Positions 1-4,627 of a DNA stretch of 7,172 nucleotides are shown here, in pieces. This stretch comes from JANQGH01 sp039819285 (GTDB lineage: Bacteria; Pseudomonadota; Alphaproteobacteria; DSM-16000; Inquilinaceae): contig JBCBSH010000216.1 of NCBI GenBank assembly GCA_039819285.1, positions 1 to 7,172 on the forward strand, read 5' to 3'. The number at the start of each line of letters is the position of its first letter. The first letter of the stretch is position 1. The translations under genes and the position numbers were made by a program. The notes beneath the pieces are model-generated. The model was not told where the DNA came from, did no database searches, and saw nothing but the letters and a program-made list of their open reading frames with translations.

Positions 1-119
1 TGTTCGATCGCGGCGACCGGGAGAACCGCAATCAGGCGACTGCAATCGATCTCAGCCAGTTCCGCAGTCGTCCAATCCTGCCAGTATCGGTGAAGGGGCG
101 CGTTTTCGGATTCGGGCAT
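1..119 (-). CDS. creatininase family protein, N-terminal fragment (runs off the left edge)
   Basis: Reading leftward from an ATG at 119-117, the frame stays open to the window edge (39 codons plus two bases). The peptide begins MPESENAPLHRYWQDW and reaches LIAVLPVAAIE, with the next codon starting CA. Creatininase-family amidohydrolases (creatininase, MftE, ArfB relatives) have an N-terminal tryptophan-rich segment followed by a hydrophobic strand and a metal-binding E-Q-H-G-P-H-L-P motif. The visible strand and final Glu match the entry to that motif, and CA fits the expected Gln. Family members are metal-dependent hydrolases of cyclic or linear amides; the substrate cannot be told from this piece. 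The gene is divergent from the phosphoesterase, with 35 bp between start codons. No strong ribosome binding site is visible. The family call rests on a short pattern match and would be settled by the sequence left of the window. Confidence 0.7.
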   Translation of the reverse strand, partial: MPESENAPLHRYWQDWTTAELAEIDCSRLIAVLPVAAIE

Positions 120-154
120 GGCGTGGCCGACCAGTCTCTGTACAGTAGGCGCCC
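120..154. promoter_or_regulatory. short divergent intergenic region with CTGTACAG palindrome
   Basis: Only 35 bp separate the two divergent start codons. The segment contains the 8-bp palindrome CTGTACAG at 138-145. Weak -10-like hexamers overlap there on both strands: TACAGT at 141-146 for the rightward gene and TACTGT at 147-142 for the leftward gene. Neither has a convincing -35 at the right distance. If the rightward -10 is real, transcription would start close to the ATG at 155, giving a leaderless or nearly leaderless message. That is inference from spacing only. Confidence 0.22.
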
Positions 155-931
155 ATGATAGTGGCTCAGATCACCGACTTACACATCGTCAATGAAGGCG
201 ATCTGCTTTGGGACGGCTGGGATTCGGCCAGTGCCCTGAAAAAGGCGGTCGCTCGGTTGAACGGTCTGAAGCCAAAACCGGACTTTTTGATCGTGACCGG
301 CGATCTAATCGACACCGGCGAAGCGGAAGCCTATAGCCATCTAAGGGCACTCTTGGCGCCGCTGACGATGCCCATCGGCCTGATCCCGGGCAATCACGAC
401 GGGCGCGATAATCTGCGCGCGCTTGGTCTCGGGCAGGCCTACGATCCGTCGGCCGCGCCCTTTTGCCAGTTCGCGGCAGCGCTGGGCCCGCTAAGGCTCA
501 TCGGGCTAGACACGCTGGAGGAAGGTGCTGCCCACGGCACGCTGTGCCAGCAGCGGCTGGACTGGTTTGAACACTACCTGGCCGAGGATACCGCCACGCC
601 CACGATCGTGGCCCTGCACCACCCGCCGTTCGACAGCGGCATTGCCTCAATGGATGGGATTGGCCTCAAAGAGGGGCGTCCGCGCTTTCTCAAGCTCGTC
701 GAGCGGGCACCAAACGTCGTGCGTATTCTGTGCGGCCACCAACACCGGCCGATTGTGACCATGGTCGGCGGCACCGTTGTCAGCCTCTGTTCCAGCACCA
801 CGGTGCAGATTCCGTTCGATCTCGGGCCAAAGCTGCCGACGCCATTGAGGCCGGAACCGCCGACCCTGCAGCTGCATCTCTGGCAATCGGGCAATCTGGT
901 CAGCCACACGCTCTATATCGACGAATTCTGA
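155..931 (+). CDS. GpdQ/CpdA-type binuclear metallophosphoesterase (phosphodiesterase)
   Basis: This 258-residue cytoplasmic calcineurin-like phosphoesterase has the full metal-binding motif set in order: D8-x-H10 (QITDLH), G49-D50 (VTGD), G79-N80-H81-D82 (PGNHD), H155-H156 (ALHHPPF) and G194-H195-x-H197 (CGHQH). As I recall GpdQ of Enterobacter aerogenes, its ligands are D8, H10, D50, N80, H156, H195 and H197, so the spacing here appears the same residue for residue. The stretch from HHPPF to CGHQH (S-M-D, then L-V-E-R) also resembles GpdQ. Known relatives hydrolyse glycerophosphodiesters, cyclic nucleotides or other phosphodiesters; the substrate here is unknown. The C-terminal about 40 residues are proline-rich and diverge from GpdQ. 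There is no signal peptide or membrane segment. The start at 155 is set by the motif position; only a weak AGTAGG precedes it. It may be transcribed alone, since clpP follows after 89 bp with its own candidate promoter. Confidence 0.92.
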   Translation: MIVAQITDLHIVNEGDLLWDGWDSASALKKAVARLNGLKPKPDFLIVTGDLIDTGEAEAYSHLRALLAPLTMPIGLIPGNHDGRDNLRALGLGQAYDPSAAPFCQFAAALGPLRLIGLDTLEEGAAHGTLCQQRLDWFEHYLAEDTATPTIVALHHPPFDSGIASMDGIGLKEGRPRFLKLVERAPNVVRILCGHQHRPIVTMVGGTVVSLCSSTTVQIPFDLGPKLPTPLRPEPPTLQLHLWQSGNLVSHTLYIDEF

Positions 932-954
932 CCTGGCGGACAGGGCGCCCCCCA

Positions 955-983
955 TTGAACCCGCCGCCTATCCGTTCTATGTG
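955..983 (+). promoter_or_regulatory. candidate sigma-70-type promoter of the clpP-like gene
   Basis: TTGAAC at 955-960 and TATGTG at 978-983 are separated by 17 bp, which fits a housekeeping promoter with a good -35 and a poor -10. A start near 990 would leave a leader of about 30 nt carrying the ribosome binding site at 1009-1013. It would also exclude the in-frame ATG at 979, which lies inside the -10. This is a motif match only. Confidence 0.35.
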
Positions 984-1008
984 CAGCATTGGCCTTTCCG
1001 AAGACCCC

Positions 1009-1013
1009 AAGGA
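1009..1013 (+). promoter_or_regulatory. ribosome binding site fixing the clpP-like start
   Basis: AAGGA ends 7 nt before the ATG at 1021. The frame is open far upstream and includes an ATG at 979, but only the 1021 start has a Shine-Dalgarno sequence at normal spacing. It also gives a protein whose catalytic residue numbers coincide with the E. coli ClpP precursor. Confidence 0.6.
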
Positions 1014-1020
1014 CACACCG

Positions 1021-1650
1021 ATGATCACTCCCACGCAGTCCCGCGCCTATGCCGAGCTTGCCGACGGCGACGACAAGGAAAAGGACGAAAACGCGCGCAA
1101 GAACGGGCCTGGACCGCAGATCGGCCAGATCCTGTTCAAGCAGCGCACCATGCTGCTGGTCGGCGAGATCGATATGAAGCTGGCGCGCGAATTCACCGCC
1201 CAGCTTCTGGCCTTGGCGGCGGAAAGCGACGACCCGATCAAGCTGGTCATCAACTCGCCGGGCGGCCACGTCGAAAGCGGCGACACGATCCATGACATGA
1301 TCCGCTTCGTGACCCCGACCGTGAAGGTGCTGGGTACCGGCTGGGTCGCCAGCGCCGGCGCGCACATCTATCTCGCCGCCGACAAGAAGAACCGCTATTG
1401 CCTGCCCAACACACGTTTCATGCTGCACCAGCCCTTGGGCGGCGTCGGTGGCCGCGCGGTCGATATCGATATCGAGGCCCGCGAGATCATCAAGATGCGC
1501 CGCCGCATCAACGAGACCATCGCCAAGGAGACGGGGCAGCCGATCGAAAAGGTCGAAAAGGACACCGATCGGAACTATTGGATGTCGTCCTCCGAAGCGA
1601 AGGATTATGGCGTGGTAGGACACATAATCGAAAGCCAGGCCAAGTTCTGA
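1021..1650 (+). CDS. clpP: ClpP-family ATP-dependent Clp protease proteolytic subunit with Ser-His-Asn triad
   Basis: This 209-residue protein aligns with ClpP over nearly its whole length. Landmarks are the oxyanion-region SPGG (79-82), nucleophile Ser111 in the segment VASAGA, and His136 in MLHQPLGG. The handle helix follows (about 146-172), with conserved AREI and R-x-N-E-T. ClpP assembles into tetradecameric barrels that degrade proteins fed by a ClpX or ClpA type unfoldase; no unfoldase gene is present here. The third triad position, Asp185 in the E. coli precursor, is Asn185 here (codon AAC at 1573-1575, in DTDRNYW). Listeria monocytogenes ClpP1 is a known Ser-His-Asn form that has weak activity alone and works with a second ClpP. 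This suggests a secondary ClpP paralogue rather than the main housekeeping one. The first about 30 residues are highly charged (DGDDKEKDENARK) and longer than a plain ClpP leader. No signal peptide is evident. Confidence 0.93.
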   Translation: MITPTQSRAYAELADGDDKEKDENARKNGPGPQIGQILFKQRTMLLVGEIDMKLAREFTAQLLALAAESDDPIKLVINSPGGHVESGDTIHDMIRFVTPTVKVLGTGWVASAGAHIYLAADKKNRYCLPNTRFMLHQPLGGVGGRAVDIDIEAREIIKMRRRINETIAKETGQPIEKVEKDTDRNYWMSSSEAKDYGVVGHIIESQAKF

Positions 1651-1671
1651 TCAAACCGCAAGGCTGATCAG

Positions 1672-1689
1672 CGGCGGCGCCGGCCGCCG
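1672..1689 (+). terminator. GC-rich hairpin after the clpP-like gene, weak terminator candidate
   Basis: CGGCGGC at 1672-1678 and GCCGCCG at 1683-1689 form a perfect 7-bp stem with a 4-nt loop (GCCG), 22 nt past the clpP stop codon. No T-run follows (next bases GGTCACC), so it is not a canonical intrinsic terminator. It may pause transcription or stabilise the 3' end. Confidence 0.3.
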
Positions 1690-1703
1690 GGTCACCTGCC
1701 GAT

Positions 1704-1715
1704 AGACGGCCGTCT
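1704..1715. promoter_or_regulatory. perfect 12-bp palindrome upstream of the ABC exporter, operator candidate
   Basis: AGACGGCCGTCT is a perfect inverted repeat with no spacer, ending 30 bp before the start codon of the exporter ATPase. Drug-exporter operons are often controlled by TetR- or MarR-type repressors binding palindromes near the promoter. No regulator gene lies beside the exporter in this window and no clear -10/-35 pair is visible, so the operator role is inference. In GC-rich DNA a palindrome of this length can arise by chance. Confidence 0.25.
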
Positions 1716-1745
1716 GGCCGCAACAAGCGCGAACGGACCATCGCG

Positions 1746-2753
1746 ATGGATCAGCCTATCGTTGCCGACCGCCGGCTGGACGCCGACTGCGACGAGCCGC
1801 CGGCGGTTTTGGCGCGCGGCATGACGAAGAGTTTCGGCGCGCTCAGGGCCGTCGACGGCATCGATCTGGAGGTGCCGGTCGGCCAGATCTTTGCCATCCT
1901 GGGCCCGAACGGCGCCGGCAAAACCACGCTCATGCGGATGCTGGCAACGCTGACCACGCCGGACGCCGGCAGCGCGACGGTGATGGGCCATGATCTTCTG
2001 GCCGAACCCCAAAATGTGCGCGCCTCGATCGCGATGACCGGCCAGTTCGCCTCGCTCGACGAAGACCTGACCGGACGGGAGAACCTGATCCTGGTGGCCC
2101 GTCTGTGGGGCTTTTCTTGGCGCGACGCGCGCGCCCGCGCCGACCATCTGATGGCCGCGTTCGAACTCAGCGACGCCGCCAACCGTCAGGTGAAGGACTA
2201 CTCCGGCGGCATGCGCCGGCGCCTGGATATCGGTGCCTCGCTGATCGTTACGCCCGGCGTTCTCTTCCTCGACGAGCCGACCACGGGCCTCGACCCGTCC
2301 GCGCGCCAGCGCGTCTGGCGCATGATCCGGCGGCTGGCCCGCTCAGGCGTCACGATCCTGTTGACGACGCAGTATCTGGAGGAGGCCGACCAGCTTGCGG
2401 CGCGCATTGCCGTCATCAATCATGGCCGCAAGATCGCCGAAGGCACGAGCCGAGAGTTGAAGGCGGCGACCGGATCGGGTTTTTTGCACGTCACACTGGT
2501 GGATTCCGCCCAAATCGACGCTGCGGCGGCCCTGCTGGAGCAACGACTCGGCGCCCCGGTTCAGCACAATGCGGAAGACATGCGCCTGTCGGTCAAGGCG
2601 GCCACCGCCGCTTCGGCCAGCGACGGGGTGGCCGCGCTGGTGGCGGCCGGGATCGAGCTATCGGACTTCTCCATGGGCTCGCCAAGCCTTGAAGAGGTTT
2701 TCTTCTCACTCACCGGCCAGATGGAAGAGACGGCCCCAGAGGACGCCGCATGA
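1746..2753 (+). CDS. DrrA-type ABC exporter ATP-binding protein
   Basis: This 335-residue nucleotide-binding subunit of an ABC-2 exporter has all the ATPase motifs: Walker A GPNGAGKTT (53-61), Q-loop Gln100, signature YSGGM (152-156), Walker B VLFLDEP (172-178) and D-loop GLDPSA (181-186). The switch position usually held by His is Gln209 (LLTTQYLEEADQLA), as I recall it in the daunorubicin-resistance ATPase DrrA. After the about 230-residue core comes a C-terminal domain ending in PSLEEVFFSLTG (313-324), like the C-terminal LDEVF-type element of DrrA proteins. An N-terminal extension of about 20 acidic residues precedes the first strand. The subunit should sit on the inner face of the membrane and power the permease encoded next; the genes overlap by four bases. 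The cargo is unknown (drug, lipid or polysaccharide are all possible). The ribosome binding site is weak (CGGA at 1734-1737). Confidence 0.93.
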   Translation: MDQPIVADRRLDADCDEPPAVLARGMTKSFGALRAVDGIDLEVPVGQIFAILGPNGAGKTTLMRMLATLTTPDAGSATVMGHDLLAEPQNVRASIAMTGQFASLDEDLTGRENLILVARLWGFSWRDARARADHLMAAFELSDAANRQVKDYSGGMRRRLDIGASLIVTPGVLFLDEPTTGLDPSARQRVWRMIRRLARSGVTILLTTQYLEEADQLAARIAVINHGRKIAEGTSRELKAATGSGFLHVTLVDSAQIDAAAALLEQRLGAPVQHNAEDMRLSVKAATAASASDGVAALVAAGIELSDFSMGSPSLEEVFFSLTGQMEETAPEDAA

Positions 2754-3550
2754 GCGACCAACCGACCCTCGTCCAACACGCCGCCCGCCCGCCGCGGCCG
2801 TCTGGTGTGTCCAACGCCTTGGTTTTCGGCTGGCGCGCCGTCCTCAAATTCAAGCATGTGCCCGAGCAGACGTTCGACCTGGTGATGGGTCCGATCATGT
2901 TCACGCTGCTCTTCACCTTCATCTTCGGCAGCGCACTTGCCGGATCGATATCGAACTACCTGCAGTACCTGCTGCCCGGCATCCTGGTCCAAACCGTGAT
3001 GTTCAATTCGATGTATTCGGGCATGGGGCTCAGCACCGACATTGGCAAGGGCCTGTTCGACCGGTTTCGCTCGCTGCCCATCTGGTCGCTTGCACCCTTT
3101 GCCGGGCTGATGGTCGGCGACGTGCTGCGCCATCTGATCGCGGGGTTCATCATCCTGGCGATCGGCCTCGCGCTGGGCTATCGGCCCGAGGCGGGCGTCG
3201 TCGGCGTGGTCGCCGCCTTCGTCCTGTTGGTGGCGATCGGATTCGGCGTGGGCTGGGTCTTTCTGGTCCTCGGCCTCTTGATCCGCACGCCGGCGACGGT
3301 GATGACGCTGGGCTTCGCCGTGCTTTTCCCAGTCGTGTTCGCCTCGAACATCATGGTCGACCCCGCCACGATGCCCGACTGGCTGCGCGCGATTGTCGAG
3401 CTCAACCCGGTCTCGCACATGGCATCGGCCATGCGCGGCCTGATGTCCGGCAATGCCAACACCAGCGAAGTCCTCACCGCGCTGGCCGCCCCCGCAGTGT
3501 TGACGGTGACCCTCGCACCGCTGACGCGGTGGCTTTACCGGCGCGAGTGA
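2750..3550 (+). CDS. DrrB-type ABC-2 exporter permease
   Basis: This 266-residue integral membrane protein is the partner of the preceding ATPase; its ATG overlaps the ATPase stop (ATGA, 2750-2753), which implies translational coupling. Hydrophobic segments lie at about 43-62, 71-92, 112-143 (two passes or a long re-entrant stretch), 148-177, 182-203 and 243-258, consistent with the six-helix ABC-2 fold. A short amphipathic segment GLFDRFRSLPI (101-111), between the second and third membrane segments, matches the conserved cytoplasmic coupling region of ABC-2 permeases. ELNPVSHMASAMRGLM (217-232) matches the typical pre-helix-6 motif (N-P-x-x-x-x-x-x-A-x-R). The first about 25 residues are soluble and proline-rich. 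With the ATPase it should form a dimeric-permease, dimeric-ATPase exporter in the inner membrane. Length and topology are normal for DrrB proteins. Substrate cannot be assigned. Confidence 0.92.
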   Translation: MSDQPTLVQHAARPPRPSGVSNALVFGWRAVLKFKHVPEQTFDLVMGPIMFTLLFTFIFGSALAGSISNYLQYLLPGILVQTVMFNSMYSGMGLSTDIGKGLFDRFRSLPIWSLAPFAGLMVGDVLRHLIAGFIILAIGLALGYRPEAGVVGVVAAFVLLVAIGFGVGWVFLVLGLLIRTPATVMTLGFAVLFPVVFASNIMVDPATMPDWLRAIVELNPVSHMASAMRGLMSGNANTSEVLTALAAPAVLTVTLAPLTRWLYRRE

Positions 3551-3618
3551 CCGAGGTTTTGGTCAAGCGTTCCGCTGGTTTGGGTTCAAACGTCCCCAGA
3601 CAGGACAGTTCGTCCCCC
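3551..3618. other. convergent intergenic region with short repeats
   Basis: These 68 bp lie between the permease stop and the end of mazF, where the two units converge. They contain a small hairpin GTTTG-GGTT-CAAAC (3578-3591), a direct repeat of CGTCCCC at 3591-3597 and 3611-3617, and a 4-bp stem GGAC-AGTTC-GTCC (3603-3615). None has a T-run that would make it a standard terminator. The GGACAG/GTCCCC pattern recalls REP-like palindromes, but a single degenerate copy proves nothing. Confidence 0.3.
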
Positions 3619-3960
3619 TCACCGCTCGACGCCCAAAAGCACACCCAGCTTCGCTTGGACCTCCGCGACGACGGCCATGGGAGCCTCGCCGGCGACGCGG
3701 ATGTTGCGTGCGAAGCGGTCGATCGAGCGCACTTGGTCAACCAGGATAGCGCCGGACACTGCGAGATTAGCCGGCAGCATAACCTTCCAAGGCCAAGGGC
3801 TGACGTTTGACGTGATCGGGCATACAAGAGCGATCTTCGAACGCTCGTTGTAAGCACGCGGCGACAACACAATGGCGGGGCGGTGCCCAGCCTGTTCGCT
3901 TCCTGATTGCGGGGTGAAGTCGACCCAGACCAATGCGCCGCGATCTGGCGGCTCAGTCAC
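3619..3960 (-). CDS. mazF: MazF-family mRNA interferase toxin
   Basis: This 113-residue protein belongs to the MazF/PemK toxin family, ribosome-independent endoribonucleases that cut mRNA at short sequences. It resembles E. coli MazF closely: VWVDFTPQSGSEQAGHRPAI covers the first strand, S1-S2 loop and active-site region, with Glu22 and Arg27 matching MazF Glu24 and Arg29. CPITS (47-51) carries Thr50, matching MazF Thr52. VDQVRSID (74-81) is the conserved downstream strand. All catalytic positions are therefore present and the toxin looks intact. The start is GTG (3960-3958) and overlaps the mazE stop codon as GTGA, so its translation is probably coupled to the antitoxin and kept low. No good ribosome binding site of its own is seen. 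Cleavage specificity cannot be read from the sequence. Confidence 0.94.
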   Translation of the reverse strand: MTEPPDRGALVWVDFTPQSGSEQAGHRPAIVLSPRAYNERSKIALVCPITSNVSPWPWKVMLPANLAVSGAILVDQVRSIDRFARNIRVAGEAPMAVVAEVQAKLGVLLGVER

Positions 3961-4202
3961 AGGATCTCATGGCCCAAAGGCGGTGACGAGGCATCATCGA
4001 GCGTTTCGGGTTGGTTTTCCGGGCACATTTGGGCCACAAGATCTTCCAGTGTGTAGCGAGGCTGCGGAGCACGAATGATCAGTGAATCACCTTCGAAGGA
4101 GAGGTCAACGGCCTCGCCTTCATGTACTTGAAGGCTTTCCACCGCCGCCTTGGGTAGGCGGATTGCCAGGCTGTTGCCCCACTTCGATACCCGCGTTCGC
4201 AT
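3957..4202 (-). CDS. mazE: MazE-family antitoxin
   Basis: This 81-residue antitoxin has an N-terminal AbrB/MazE swapped-hairpin DNA-binding domain (about 1-46): RVSKWGNSLAIRLPKAAVES, then the strand GEAVDLSFEGDSLIIRAP. The C-terminal tail (about 50-81) contains YTLEDLVAQMCPEN, which parallels the E. coli MazE region FTLAELVNDITPEN that wraps MazF and blocks its active site. MazE and MazE-MazF complexes repress their own promoter; the palindrome 23 bp upstream of the start is the obvious target. A good ribosome binding site (GGAG, 7 nt before ATG) is present, in contrast to mazF, which fits higher antitoxin than toxin synthesis. The gene order antitoxin-toxin is classical. Confidence 0.94.
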   Translation of the reverse strand: MRTRVSKWGNSLAIRLPKAAVESLQVHEGEAVDLSFEGDSLIIRAPQPRYTLEDLVAQMCPENQPETLDDASSPPLGHEIL

Positions 4203-4209
4203 GTGTCAT

Positions 4210-4213
4210 CTCC
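4210..4213 (-). promoter_or_regulatory. ribosome binding site of mazE
   Basis: On the minus strand CCGGAGATGACAC precedes the ATG at 4202-4200. GGAG lies 7 nt from the start codon, which supports this start and a well-translated antitoxin. Confidence 0.6.
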
Positions 4214-4224
4214 GGAAACGTCAG

Positions 4225-4241
4225 TATATACAATGTATATA
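4225..4241. promoter_or_regulatory. 17-bp AT-rich palindrome, likely mazEF operator/promoter
   Basis: TATATACAATGTATATA consists of perfect 8-bp arms around a single central base, and is the most AT-rich spot in this GC-rich window. It sits 23 bp upstream of the mazE start. TATACT (4228-4223, minus strand), a near-consensus -10, overlaps its promoter-proximal arm; no good -35 was found at 16-18 bp. A symmetric site overlapping the -10 is what MazE-type autoregulation needs: bound MazE or MazEF would block RNA polymerase. The position and symmetry are seen directly; the regulatory role is inferred from the family. Confidence 0.6.
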
Positions 4242-4255
4242 TATGCGCCGACGGT

Positions 4256-4454
4256 TCAAGTACGGAGCGCCTTGATCAGCCCGGAGTCCGTTAGGCCGCC
4301 AAACCAACCCTGCGCAAGCCTTTGACCAATTACTCCGGTTCTGCGCTGTTCCTGTACGGCAACAGCCGTTGCATCGATGTCGAGGAGAAGTCCGAGCTGA
4401 TACGCCAGATATCAGCAAGACCGGGTCGCGCGCCCCGGCGAGCCGGTGTTCCAT
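4256..4454 (-). pseudogene. possible decayed small reading frame, unrecognised
   Basis: On the minus strand GGAGG (4465-4461) stands 6 nt before an ATG at 4454, an unusually good start signal in a gene-poor gap. The frame begins MEHRLAGARDPVLLI and then degrades into a low-quality sequence rich in Cys, Arg and Asn. One base over, a frame open from 4411 to a stop at 4258-4256 reads more like protein (AYQLGLLLDIDATAVAVQEQ, then LAQGWFGGLTDSGLIKAL) but has no start codon. A single-base shift near 4411 would join the two into about 65 residues. I do not recognise the product, and codon bias is weak, so this may be chance. Confidence 0.13.
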
Positions 4455-4525
4455 GCGTGTCCTCCCTGACGAGAAGGGTAGTAGGAGGCCGATGTGAAAT
4501 CCACGCGCTCTGTGAATACCGCCGA

Positions 4526-4542
4526 ACGGTCGTCTCGACCGT
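4526..4542. repeat. perfect inverted repeat (7-bp arms, 3-nt loop)
   Basis: ACGGTCG-TCT-CGACCGT forms a compact hairpin about 85 nt downstream of the trkH stop codon in the direction of trkH transcription. No T-run follows on either strand. It may be a factor-assisted termination or RNA-stabilising structure. Confidence 0.28.
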
Positions 4543-4562
4543 CTTGATCAGGTAGCGGCGGC

Positions 4563-4627
4563 ACGACGGCGAGCAGATCCCGCACACCACGCTTAGCTGA
4601 TGGTGCGAAACAGGCGACCGCCGTCGT
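4563..4627 (-). repeat. nested inverted repeats at the 3' end of trkH
   Basis: ACGACGGCG (4563-4571) and its exact reverse complement CGCCGTCGT (4619-4627) enclose 47 nt. Inside them CACCA (4585-4589) pairs with TGGTG (4601-4605). The right arm touches the trkH stop codon at 4627-4629. In trkH mRNA this could form a branched 3' structure. There is no T-run, so a simple intrinsic terminator is unlikely. Confidence 0.25.

Larger units (their letters stand above)
4242..4626. other. gap of about 385 bp without a convincing gene
   Basis: This stretch lies between the mazEF promoter and the end of trkH. Open frames in it are short, lack recognisable motifs and lack the strong third-position G/C bias of the neighbouring genes. 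It holds inverted repeats (separate entries) and a possible decayed reading frame. I see no tRNA, attachment site or transposase motif. It may be the flank of a mazEF insertion or remains of a lost gene. Confidence 0.5.

Noticed and set aside
730..1020. Upstream extension of the clpP frame (start at 730, or at the ATG 979)
   Set aside because: The extension overlaps the phosphodiesterase gene and has no ClpP homology. The ATG at 979 has no ribosome binding site, while 1021 has AAGGA at 7 nt.
913..1623. Minus-strand frame of 236 codons opposite clpP
   Set aside because: It is a complementary-strand shadow of a clear ClpP gene, with no recognisable domain or start signal.
1647..1671. Two TGATCA palindromes 17 bp apart around the clpP stop codon, considered as a tandem operator
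   Set aside because: The sites are only 6 to 8 bp, one overlaps the stop codon, and no -10/-35 pair is associated. The motif is too short to separate from chance.
2561..3418. Open frame of 285 codons antisense to the exporter genes
   Set aside because: It lies opposite two well-supported genes, is made of low-complexity Arg/His/Asp/Gln-rich sequence and has no motif. It is the usual antisense shadow of GC-rich coding DNA.
4322..4555. Plus-strand frame of 77 codons in the gene-poor gap
   Set aside because: It has no ribosome binding site or motif, its composition is unlike the neighbouring genes, and its codon bias is absent.
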